A stretch of 6,315 bases of DNA from Promethearchaeota archaeon (GCA_016839425.1 JAEOUI010000025.1:1-6315); one strand, 5' to 3'; shown: positions 1 to 5,212, counted from the first letter of the stretch. A program made the numbers and translations. The notes: generated from the letters alone by a model not told the origin.

Positions 1-170
1 AAATCTTGTTTTACTACTATAAAGCGTTTCTTTTTAGAGTTTCGAGATAAAGAAGATAGTTTTACCAAGATAAGTTAATTTAGTATTCACATTTTCCGTT
101 TATTATTATTGATGTCATAATTTAAAATATTACAATTCTTTTAAGAATTTTAGATACCTTCATTATAAAG
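1..170. other. Left-edge AT-rich stretch without a supported gene
   Basis: No gene can be supported here. A plus-strand frame is open from base 1 to a TAA at 76-78 (25 codons) and a minus-strand frame from a TTG near base 75 is open to the left edge (22 codons); either could be the end or beginning of a neighbour, but both are too short to judge. A short stem, AATTCTT-TT-AAGAATT, lies at 134-149. It could fold in RNA from either strand and may be part of the transcript end of the minus-strand marR-like gene to its right. Confidence 0.4.
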
Positions 171-174
171 ATTT

Positions 175-180
175 AAAAAA
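175..180 (-). terminator. Oligo-T terminator of the MarR gene
   Basis: Read on the minus strand, a CTCTCTC tract runs into TTTTTT about 24 nt after the TGA stop of the MarR-type gene. Archaeal RNA polymerase terminates on oligo-T tracts without needing a stem, so this is a reasonable transcript end. The stem at 134-149 lies further downstream and could act as a second site. Confidence 0.45.
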
Positions 181-203
181 GAGAGAGAATTGGCTATTTA
201 AAA

Positions 204-656
204 TCAATCTGTTGATAATAAATTATTGAAACATTTTATTATAACTTCTTTTTCATTTTGATCCAAAAATTCGAGAGTTTTTTCGAACTTTTTTGTCATA
301 TAATCAAAAAATTCTAATAATGCTTTCTTTCCAGTTTTAGTCAGTTTTAATATTGTTTTTCTCTTATCGGTTTTTGATATTCTCCGCATTAGAAAACCAG
401 TACTTGCTAAAAATCCGACTCTTCTTGTAGCTGTACTATTAGGCATTCCAGTTGCAGTTATAATATCTTTCATAGAACAATTGTCTTTGGTTGCTATAGC
501 ATGTATTATTAATATATCTTTTCCAACATTTAATTGACTCTCAGGACTATCTTTTTCTTGAAAATGAATATGAAATGCATCGATTTCATTCATTGTTTGG
601 CTAATTAATTCGGTAAATAATTTTAAAATTTGTAGATTTAATATTGATTCGTCCAT
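204..656 (-). CDS. MarR-family winged-helix transcriptional regulator
   Basis: A 150-residue protein with the layout of a MarR repressor. An N-terminal helix (about 5-30) and C-terminal helices (about 112-146) should form the dimer interface. A winged helix-turn-helix occupies about 45-110: the recognition helix runs about 71-86 and the beta wing about 90-106. The wing carries the family's D-x-R motif (D97, R99) and the LTxxG turn (L105-G109). MarR proteins bind DNA as dimers and usually repress themselves and a divergent neighbour until a ligand binds; the ligand cannot be read here. The ATG start has AAGGAG 13 nt upstream (670-675, minus strand), a slightly long spacing. The gene is divergent from a small membrane protein, and two identical inverted repeats in the intergenic region are probable binding sites. 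C60 is the only cysteine before the C-terminal helices, so redox sensing is possible but unsupported. Confidence 0.92.
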   Translation of the reverse strand: MDESILNLQILKLFTELISQTMNEIDAFHIHFQEKDSPESQLNVGKDILIIHAIATKDNCSMKDIITATGMPNSTATRRVGFLASTGFLMRRISKTDKRKTILKLTKTGKKALLEFFDYMTKKFEKTLEFLDQNEKEVIIKCFNNLLSTD

Positions 657-697
657 TTTTCTATAAAAACTCCTTATTCTTCGATAATTTCGTCGTT

Positions 698-706
698 ATA
701 TTAAAT
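698..706 (-). promoter_or_regulatory. Candidate TATA box of the MarR gene
   Basis: On the minus strand the bases read ATTTAATAT, close to an archaeal TATA box. A start site about 25 nt downstream would fall near 675, giving a short leader of about 20 nt that just includes the AAGGAG ribosome binding site at 670-675. Position is from motif matching only. Confidence 0.4.
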
Positions 707-729
707 AATACTAACAAATCATTAATAAT

Positions 730-746
730 ATTTCCATTTCGGAAAT
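730..746. promoter_or_regulatory. Probable MarR operator 1 (inverted repeat)
   Basis: Perfect inverted repeat ATTTCC-ATTTC-GGAAAT, with 6-bp arms and a 5-bp spacer. The same arms with the same spacer recur at 785-801, 55 bp away centre to centre. Size and symmetry fit a MarR dimer site. It abuts the candidate TATA box of the plus-strand membrane gene (747-754), where a bound dimer would hinder assembly of TBP and TFB. Confidence 0.65.
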
Positions 747-754
747 TTTATATT
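747..754 (+). promoter_or_regulatory. Candidate TATA box of the membrane-protein gene
   Basis: TTTATATT matches an archaeal TATA box and predicts a start near 777, between the two inverted repeats. A second, weaker candidate (TTTAATA at 773-779) would place the start near 803, just past operator 2. Either way the promoter is bracketed by the two sites. Confidence 0.4.
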
Positions 755-783
755 CAATTGATGAATTACTAATTTAATACAAA

Positions 784-802
784 TATTTCCAATATGGAAA
801 TA
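784..802. promoter_or_regulatory. Probable MarR operator 2 (inverted repeat)
   Basis: TATTTCCAATATGGAAATA has 8-bp arms around a 3-bp centre and contains the same ATTTCC-N5-GGAAAT core as 730-746. It lies 24 nt before the GTG start of the membrane-protein gene, at or just downstream of the expected transcription start, a position where a bound repressor blocks polymerase. It is the more symmetric, presumably stronger, of the two sites. Confidence 0.7.
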
Positions 803-813
803 ATTAATTCGAT

Positions 814-818
814 AAGGT
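814..818 (+). promoter_or_regulatory. Ribosome binding site supporting a GTG start
   Basis: AAGGT, followed by AATC, resembles the AGGTGATC complement of the 16S 3' end and lies 7 nt before the GTG at 826. It supports GTG as the start of the small membrane protein; no ATG is available nearby in that frame. Confidence 0.55.
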
Positions 819-825
819 AATCTAA

Positions 826-1260
826 GTGGATAAAACAATTATAAAATTAAGTATAATAAAGATTGCATATATTGTGGGTATAATTTTAGATGGATTACTT
901 GGAATTGATATGATATTATATTCATTCTTTGGAACATCAATATTTCTTCAGACTCAAAAAATTCCTATTTCAAATAGCAATACACAACCCGTAATGATGA
1001 TGGGAACGGCATTGATGGTTGGATGGACAATATTACTTTTATGGGGATTATTAAAACCAATTGAAAGAAAAGATATTTTGATAATTACAGCATTTCCTGT
1101 AGTTTTTCTCTATATCATATATGATGTTTTTTATTACATTATAAATTATGCGACAATAACTATTATTTCAATTATGCCTGTATTAATCGTTCGATTATGC
1201 TTGATGATTCTAATGAGTACCGCATATTTTCTTGCTAAAAAATACGATACATCGAAATAG
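826..1260 (+). CDS. Small four-helix integral membrane protein, unknown function
   Basis: A 144-residue, strongly hydrophobic protein that I cannot assign to a named family. Four membrane segments are visible at about 13-36, 57-76, 83-106 and 111-137, giving an even number of passes with both termini on the same side. A polar 15-residue loop (about 42-55) joins helices 1 and 2, and a charged turn (P78-K82) joins 2 and 3. Charged residues inside or at the edge of the membrane (D22, D28, D100, R123) could be functional. The start is GTG with a ribosome binding site at 814-818. The gene is divergent from the MarR-type regulator and sits behind two inverted repeats, so it is the probable repressed target. 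Small membrane proteins next to MarR genes are often efflux or stress components, but nothing here shows transport. Its composition is very AT-rich: the stretch 841-900 has about 20% G+C. Confidence 0.85.
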   Translation: MDKTIIKLSIIKIAYIVGIILDGLLGIDMILYSFFGTSIFLQTQKIPISNSNTQPVMMMGTALMVGWTILLLWGLLKPIERKDILIITAFPVVFLYIIYDVFYYIINYATITIISIMPVLIVRLCLMILMSTAYFLAKKYDTSK

Positions 1261-1312
1261 GAGTTATATAGATTTTCTTATTTATTATACCATCAAGGAA
1301 ATTTTTAAATTC

Positions 1313-1330
1313 AAAAACTTCAGAGTTTTT
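1313..1330. terminator. Bidirectional hairpin between convergent genes
   Basis: AAAAACT-TCAG-AGTTTTT forms a 7-bp stem with a 4-nt loop in the 75-bp gap between two converging genes. The right arm ends in TTTTT on the plus strand and the left arm gives TTTTT on the minus strand, so the element can end transcripts from both sides. The stem is almost all A/T; the T tracts probably matter more than the fold. Confidence 0.5.
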
Positions 1331-1335
1331 AATTA

Positions 1336-2340
1336 TTATAAGTATCTTTTTTGAAATGATGAATAGAGTTCCTCGCTTGTAACCAAGATTTTTTTTTGGT
1401 TTTTAACTAATTTGATATAATAGCTTGGAATTCCATGTAATCCAAAATACGCACCAGCAAGACTCCCTCCTATTGCTCCAACCGTGTCGCAGTCTCCTCC
1501 AGAAGTAGATAGATCTAATATAGAATCCTTAAAAGAATTGATCTTTTTTATAAATACGAAAATTGAACATGCAACGGTACTAAGGGAATAAGGGTGTACG
1601 AACGCCTCTCCTATGTAGTCTTCAATAAAATATGGGGGTTTAACGCCTGCTTGCGAAAATCGAACTAAACCTGTATTTAAATCGAGGTGCAAGCTATTTT
1701 GAACTTTTGTTAAAATATCCACCATTTCGTTCCAAACCTCGTCCCTTGAACCTCGTACTGGTTCCGTGATGATTTTAAAAAACTCTTCAATCGAGAAACC
1801 TACCTTTGGGTCTTGATATAACAAATAAGATATCGCTCTTGCAATGACTAACGCACCCGCAGATGCCGCAGGATGTAAATGGGTTAACAAACAGGAGTCT
1901 AATACCGCCTTATTCAATGATTTAATGTCCTTGGAGTAAAAAAGCCCTATAGGTGAAATTCTCATGGCTGCACCATTTCCTCCTGAATTTGAGGCCGCAT
2001 CCTTCCATGGGGTCCCGTATTTGATTTTTTTAATGGAAGAAATGCATCCGTATCCTGGACCGATGGGGGGATCGTCCAACCACATTACGAATTCGTTAAC
2101 GAGATTATTCGCGTTATAACCATTTCCCCTTATTAACGCTTGAGCAACGTGAAGCGTGAGTTGCGTGTCATCCGTATAAGTTTTAAATAAAGACTTATTT
2201 TTAAAAATAAAATTTTCAAAATCGTCAAAACGAGAGTAAATATCTGATCTTAATGCGCCCTCAAATGGGTATCCGAGCGTGTCGCCTATTGCCACGCCCA
2301 TTATCGTACCTTGAAACTTATCGAGATAATTAATTTTCAT
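1336..2340 (-). CDS. ADP-ribosylglycohydrolase family protein (DraG/ARH type)
   Basis: A 334-residue protein, full length for the family, predicted to hydrolyse the bond between ADP-ribose and a modified target using two Mg ions. The family's metal and substrate motifs appear in order: GVAIGDTLGYPFEG (15-28, with acidic E27), YTDDTQ (55-60, metal ligands D57/D58), SGGNGAAMR (119-127), THLHPAASAGA (153-163) and GGDCDTVGAIGG (281-292, metal ligands D283/D285 with T286). All catalytic positions I can place are intact, so it should be active. No signal peptide or membrane segment is visible, so it is cytoplasmic. Targets in this family range from arginine on nitrogenase reductase (DraG) to serine or acetylated ADP-ribose (ARH3-like); the sequence does not tell which. 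The ATG has no Shine-Dalgarno sequence and no well-placed TATA box, and lies 42 nt after a response regulator on the same strand, suggesting co-transcription. No ADP-ribosyltransferase is visible nearby. Confidence 0.93.
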   Translation of the reverse strand: MKINYLDKFQGTIMGVAIGDTLGYPFEGALRSDIYSRFDDFENFIFKNKSLFKTYTDDTQLTLHVAQALIRGNGYNANNLVNEFVMWLDDPPIGPGYGCISSIKKIKYGTPWKDAASNSGGNGAAMRISPIGLFYSKDIKSLNKAVLDSCLLTHLHPAASAGALVIARAISYLLYQDPKVGFSIEEFFKIITEPVRGSRDEVWNEMVDILTKVQNSLHLDLNTGLVRFSQAGVKPPYFIEDYIGEAFVHPYSLSTVACSIFVFIKKINSFKDSILDLSTSGGDCDTVGAIGGSLAGAYFGLHGIPSYYIKLVKNQKKILVTSEELYSSFQKRYL

Positions 2341-2382
2341 GGTTAAAATATCAAAGTGTAATGTAGGTCGCAGAATCTGGTT

Positions 2383-2742
2383 TTAAGGAACAAGTTCCTT
2401 GATCTTTTTTACCAACCTATCGAAACTAAAAGGTTTATCAATAAAACCCATAGAACCTATGGCAAGAGCTTCTTCTCGAATAGTTTTATCTGCGCTGGCG
2501 AAAATTATTTTCTGAACCGCGCAAATCTTTAAGATTTCCTTCGTGGCTTCTAAACCATTTTTAACAGGCATGCGATGGTCCATTAGAATAATATCTGGCT
2601 TTTCATTCATGGATTTATACATTTCAACGGCTTCGGCACCATTGTTAGCAAGTCCTATCACACTAAATCCAACTAGATCCAAGATCTTTCGATATAACAT
2701 CTGAATTGATTTATCGTCCTCAACAATAAATACAGATATCAC
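2383..2742 (-). CDS. Stand-alone response regulator receiver (CheY-like), second copy
   Basis: A 119-residue single receiver domain with no output domain. The expected residues are present: acidic pocket E8/D9/D10, phosphoacceptor D55 at the end of beta-3 (followed by RMP), S83 as the switch Thr/Ser, and K103-P104 near the end. It should be phosphorylated by a histidine kinase encoded elsewhere and act through protein contacts. The start is GTG, with AAAGGTGG (2749-2756, minus strand) 6 nt upstream, the best ribosome binding site in the window. It is about 51% identical, without gaps over about 115 residues by hand alignment, to the receiver at 3040-3438, so the two arose by duplication. An ADP-ribosylglycohydrolase follows 42 nt downstream and is probably on the same transcript, which makes control of, or by, ADP-ribosylation a possibility rather than a conclusion. 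Confidence 0.95.
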   Translation of the reverse strand: MISVFIVEDDKSIQMLYRKILDLVGFSVIGLANNGAEAVEMYKSMNEKPDIILMDHRMPVKNGLEATKEILKICAVQKIIFASADKTIREEALAIGSMGFIDKPFSFDRLVKKIKELVP

Positions 2743-2748
2743 CTTGAT

Positions 2749-2756
2749 CCACCTTT
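2749..2756 (-). promoter_or_regulatory. Strong ribosome binding site for the GTG-started receiver
   Basis: On the minus strand, AAAGGTGG lies 6 nt before the GTG at 2742. It fixes the GTG as the start; a further upstream in-frame start is not needed, and the receiver fold begins at once after it. Confidence 0.65.
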
Positions 2757-2783
2757 ACCTTAGTCGTGTAAGCGCGATGTTAT

Positions 2784-2798
2784 TGCTAATTTTTAGCA
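2784..2798. promoter_or_regulatory. Inverted repeat in the promoter of the second receiver gene
   Basis: TGCTAA-TTT-TTAGCA is a perfect 6-bp-arm inverted repeat, 42-56 nt upstream of the GTG start. On the minus strand its centre reads CTAAAAATTAG, which could itself serve as the TATA element, with a predicted start near 2764. A palindrome over the TATA box suggests an operator. The binding protein is unknown. Confidence 0.4.
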
Positions 2799-3019
2799 CT
2801 TATTTACTTTTTCGTCAATAAGGTCCGACAAAATTACTAACTCGACCCATATATTGCATTTTTTCGTTTAAATATCTTACCTATTCGTGTATTGCATGAA
2901 CTGTGGTAATTTTATTATTCCTTACAAATGTTATAAATTTGACCTATTTATTATTTATTACAATAAATCATTTTTAAATCTATAGCCTCTAAAAAAGCTG
3001 AATTACTTAAATATCATTC

Positions 3020-3045
3020 AAAAGCTTAAATGTAATTGTTTAAGC
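3020..3045 (-). terminator. Stem-loop and T tract ending the first receiver gene
   Basis: On the minus strand GCTTAAA-N8-TTTAAGC (3045 down to 3024) is followed directly by TTTT. The first arm overlaps the TAA stop of the first response regulator. This resembles an intrinsic terminator and would separate that gene from the next receiver, 297 nt further on. The stem has only two G/C pairs. Confidence 0.45.
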
Positions 3046-3438
3046 GTTTTTTGATAATGTTTTTATTTGGAGCATGAGCTCGCTGATTTCGCTTATTAAC
3101 CTCTCGCTTGTAAACGGTTTTTTTAAAAATTTTTTTGCTCCCGCCTCAAGAGTTTGCAGTTTAACGCTTGCGTCTCCACTAGCAACAATGATTTTTGCGT
3201 TACTATCTAAGTCAAGTATCTCTTTCGTTATTTCTAAACCGTTCTTCAAAGGCATTCGAAAGTCTAATAAAACAAGATCGGGTTTTTCTTCCATTTCTTT
3301 ATATTTCAAAATTGCCTCCTCCCCCGTAATTGCCGTTTCAATTACATTAAAACCACCATATTCCAGTATCTTCTTATAAAGTACCTGCAAAGAAAAATCA
3401 TTCTCAACTACGAAAATAGATACCGACAGATCATACAA
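3040..3438 (-). CDS. Stand-alone response regulator receiver (CheY-like), first copy
   Basis: A single receiver domain of up to 132 residues with a short charged tail (about 124-132). Phosphoacceptor D59 (followed by RMP), switch residue S87 and K107-P108 are present. The acidic pocket reads E12-N13-D14: the position of CheY D13, a Mg ligand, is Asn here, with Asp one residue later; in the second copy it is E-D-D. Phosphorylation may therefore differ between the paralogues. The start is uncertain. An in-frame TAG lies two codons before the TTG at 3438, and that TTG touches the GGAG at 3439-3442 with no spacer. A CTG at 3429 has a 9-nt spacer and gives an N-terminus matching the paralogue; the only nearby ATG (3434) is out of frame. 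The gene is divergent from argG and appears to be its own transcript. Confidence 0.93.
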   Translation of the reverse strand: MYDLSVSIFVVENDFSLQVLYKKILEYGGFNVIETAITGEEAILKYKEMEEKPDLVLLDFRMPLKNGLEITKEILDLDSNAKIIVASGDASVKLQTLEAGAKKFLKKPFTSERLISEISELMLQIKTLSKNA

Positions 3439-3443
3439 CTCCT
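3439..3443 (-). promoter_or_regulatory. Shine-Dalgarno sequence with misplaced start codon
   Basis: AGGAG on the minus strand directly abuts the TTG at 3438. Normal spacing (about 5-9 nt) would point to a start between 3434 and 3429, where the in-frame codons are TAT, GAT and CTG. CTG at 3429 is the best placed; an ATG at 3434 is one frame off. Confidence 0.55.
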
Positions 3444-3468
3444 ATATTAATACTCAAAAAACCAATGA

Positions 3469-3478
3469 TTTGTACAAA
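3469..3478. promoter_or_regulatory. 10-bp palindrome at the expected start of the first receiver transcript
   Basis: TTTGTACAAA is a perfect palindrome centred 27 bp downstream of the TATA box centre (3496-3505), which is the expected transcription start. It could be an operator overlapping the initiator. A 10-bp AT-rich palindrome can occur by chance, so this rests on its position. Confidence 0.3.
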
Positions 3479-3495
3479 ATAGTAGTAAAAATCTC

Positions 3496-3505
3496 AATAT
3501 ATAAA
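3496..3505 (-). promoter_or_regulatory. TATA box of the first receiver gene
   Basis: On the minus strand, TTTATATATT is a very good archaeal TATA box, preceded by purine-rich AAAGAATAAC as a possible BRE. It predicts a start near 3474 and a leader of about 36-45 nt, long enough to hold the AGGAG. Confidence 0.6.
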
Positions 3506-3585
3506 GTTATTCTTTAGTTTTTTACCACAAATTATTTCATTATTAAGTTGGATTTCCTTTATTATGAAATTCAAATATATTCGAC

Positions 3586-3609
3586 TTTCGTTATTTAAGT
3601 AATACGAAA
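3586..3609. repeat. Imperfect inverted repeat upstream of argG
   Basis: Arms TTTCGT (3586-3591) and ACGAAA (3604-3609) flank a 12-nt spacer. The pairing continues inward as TATT/AATA if one base is bulged. It lies between the divergent first receiver gene and argG, 66 nt before the argG start, upstream of any likely argG TATA box. It may be an activator or repressor site; I cannot name the protein. Confidence 0.3.
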
Positions 3610-3649
3610 TAAATAGGAACAAAAATTTTTTTATGATAAATACATGATC

Positions 3650-3661
3650 AAAATTATAATA
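3650..3661 (+). promoter_or_regulatory. Candidate argG promoter element
   Basis: The A/T run containing TTATAATA (3654-3661) is the TATA-like sequence closest to argG. It predicts transcription starting around 3680, at the very beginning of the coding frame, implying a leaderless or nearly leaderless mRNA. An alternative TATA-like stretch near 3631-3643 would start near 3662 and give a short leader. Confidence 0.3.
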
Positions 3662-3674
3662 CACTTATTTTAAA

Positions 3675-4937
3675 TTGGAGATTAATATTTCATCCTTAGG
3701 ACCTAAGAAAAGCCAATATGAGAAGATCTTATTGCTCTATTCAGGAGGACTTGATACCTCTTGCATGTTAAAGTGGCTTCAAGATAAATATAACGCGAAA
3801 GTATACACTTTCACAGCCGATCTCGGTCAAGAGTTCGCTGATAAAAGCCGATTCAAGGAAATAGAAGAAAAAGCCTATAAACTTGGAGCAATCAAGCATT
3901 TCACGCTTGACTTGAAAGAAAAATTCGTAAAAGAATATATTGTTCCCACCATCAAGGCTAATGGTCTATACCAAGGAATTTATCCTTTAAGTACGGCAGT
4001 AGGGAGACCGCTCATAATGATTGAAGGTGTAAAAATAGCGAAACAAGAAAACATCCCCGCAATTGCTCATGGATGCACGGGAAAGGGAAACGATCAGATA
4101 AGGTTTAACATAACCGCAAAAGCGCACGCTCCAGATGTGGAAATACTAATGCCGATGATTGAATGGAATATGGGACGGGACGAGGAAATGAAGTACGCCC
4201 AACAACACGGCATTCCCATTTCAAACCAGAACAAGAAATATAGCACAGATGAAAACTTATTTGGGCGAAGCGCAGAATGTGATGTTTTAGAAAAACCAGA
4301 GATAGAGCCTCCCGAGGACGCTCGTGAGTGGACAACCGCTCCGGAAGAAGCACCCGATAAACCTGAATATGTTATGATTGATTTTGAAGAAGGCGTTCCC
4401 GTTGGACTTAACGGTGAAAAAATGAGCTCCGTGAGTTTAATAGGGATATTACATGACATCGGTTGCAGACATGGGGTGGGGCGTATAGAACACATGGAAG
4501 ATCGAGCTATTGGGTTAAAGTCTCGAGAAACTTATGAGGTTCCTGCGGCAATCATGCTTATTAAAGCACATAAAGACCTCGAAAAATATGTATGTACTAA
4601 GCATGAGAACTCTTTTAAAACCCATGTTGACCAAAGATGGACGGAACTTGCCTACGAAGGACTCTGGGTAGATCCTTTAAGAGACGCTCTCGAGGCGTTT
4701 ATTAATGAAATAAATATGAAAGTTACTGGAAGCGTAAAAGTAAAGTTGTTTAAGGGTAGTGCTGAAGTAGTGGCAAGAGAATCACCATATGGGCTTTATG
4801 ATTTGAATTTAGCTACATATGATACTAGTAGTTCTTTCGATCAAAAGCTTAGCTATGGTTTTATTCCTATTTGGGGCATGCAAAGTGAACTCGGGTTTAA
4901 ATTGAAAAACGAAGCAAAAAAAAAAAGAACATTTTAG
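3675..4937 (+). CDS. argG: Argininosuccinate synthase
   Basis: A 420-residue, full-length cytoplasmic enzyme joining citrulline and aspartate with ATP to form argininosuccinate, AMP and pyrophosphate, the penultimate step of arginine synthesis. The N-terminal ATP-pyrophosphatase motif SGGLDTS is at 23-29. HGCTGKGNDQIRF (132-144) carries aspartate- and citrulline-binding residues including N139, D140 and R143. YSTDENLFGRSAECDVLE (189-206) and the E275/Y287 pair complete the citrulline site; S190, S199, E275 and Y287 keep the spacing I recall from human ASS1. The C-terminal oligomerisation segment is intact. ECD replaces the more usual ECG at 201-203. The start is unusual: no in-frame ATG exists between the upstream TAA (3657-3659) and the ATP motif, leaving TTG at 3675, whose own codons contain GGAG. 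An 11-A run (4916-4926) encodes the lysines near the C-terminus. No argH is visible, so arginine genes are dispersed or lie outside the window. Confidence 0.98.
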   Translation: MEINISSLGPKKSQYEKILLLYSGGLDTSCMLKWLQDKYNAKVYTFTADLGQEFADKSRFKEIEEKAYKLGAIKHFTLDLKEKFVKEYIVPTIKANGLYQGIYPLSTAVGRPLIMIEGVKIAKQENIPAIAHGCTGKGNDQIRFNITAKAHAPDVEILMPMIEWNMGRDEEMKYAQQHGIPISNQNKKYSTDENLFGRSAECDVLEKPEIEPPEDAREWTTAPEEAPDKPEYVMIDFEEGVPVGLNGEKMSSVSLIGILHDIGCRHGVGRIEHMEDRAIGLKSRETYEVPAAIMLIKAHKDLEKYVCTKHENSFKTHVDQRWTELAYEGLWVDPLRDALEAFINEINMKVTGSVKVKLFKGSAEVVARESPYGLYDLNLATYDTSSSFDQKLSYGFIPIWGMQSELGFKLKNEAKKKRTF

Positions 4938-4941
4938 TAGA

Positions 4942-4985
4942 TTTTTTATTATTTTTCTTTTTGCAAATATTTTGAATTTTTTTTT
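4942..4985 (+). terminator. Multiple oligo-T tracts after argG
   Basis: Four T tracts follow the TAG stop: six T at 4942-4947, five at 4952-4956, five at 4958-4962 and nine at 4977-4985. No stem is needed or seen. Consecutive T tracts are the typical archaeal transcript end. Confidence 0.6.
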
Positions 4986-5148
4986 ATGTAATTCAAATCT
5001 TTTGAATCCTACAATTTTATTTATTTTTATTGACTTATATAAAAAAATTTTTATAAAACTAGAGAAAATGGAATAATTTTATCTTTTAAAAGAAACGAAA
5101 TTTGCTAAAACACATAAAAATTTAAAGGATTTATTAAATCAATCACAT

Positions 5149-5184
5149 ATCTTCAATATAATTGAAAACTGAAACTTTGAAGAT
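5149..5184. repeat. Inverted repeat ATCTTCAA-N20-TTGAAGAT
   Basis: Perfect 8-bp arms (5149-5156 and 5177-5184) around a 20-nt spacer that holds the near-repeats TTGAAAAC and CTGAAAC. It lies about 20 bp upstream of the likely TATA box of the surface-protein gene, a usual place for an activator site. As RNA it would form only a weak hairpin. Confidence 0.35.
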
Positions 5185-5204
5185 TCTCTTTCTTACCAGA
5201 TTCA

Positions 5205-5212
5205 TTTATATT
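5205..5212 (+). promoter_or_regulatory. Candidate TATA box of the surface-protein gene
   Basis: TTTATATT predicts a start near 5235 and a leader of about 45 nt. No Shine-Dalgarno sequence is visible before the ATG at 5280, so a later TATA-like run nearer the gene, giving a shorter leader, cannot be excluded. Confidence 0.35.

Noticed and set aside
1..78. Short frames open to the left edge on both strands
   Set aside because: 25 and 22 codons without a motif, ribosome binding site or hydrophobic pattern are too little to call a partial gene.
2853..2897. Direct repeat of TATTGCAT (about 2853-2860 and 2890-2897) in the gap between the receivers
   Set aside because: Eight AT-rich bases repeated once, with no symmetry and no position relative to a promoter that would suggest function.
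3074..3379. Plus-strand open frame of 101 codons opposite the first receiver gene
   Set aside because: It lies wholly antisense to a receiver with clear catalytic residues, and its translation shows only the Ser/Leu/Phe-rich pattern of a shadow frame.
4094..4495. Two overlapping minus-strand open frames (133 and 82 codons) inside argG
   Set aside because: Both are antisense to conserved argG motifs and have no ribosome binding site or recognisable domain.
4916..4926. Run of 11 A near the end of argG as a possible programmed slippage site
   Set aside because: It lies four codons before the stop, after the conserved domains; slippage would alter only the extreme C-terminus, and such runs are expected in AT-rich lysine codons.
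5161..5182. TTGAAAAC and CTGAAAC motifs resembling the ATTGAAAC end of some CRISPR repeats
   Set aside because: There is no regularly spaced series of repeats; the two short matches are adjacent and imperfect.
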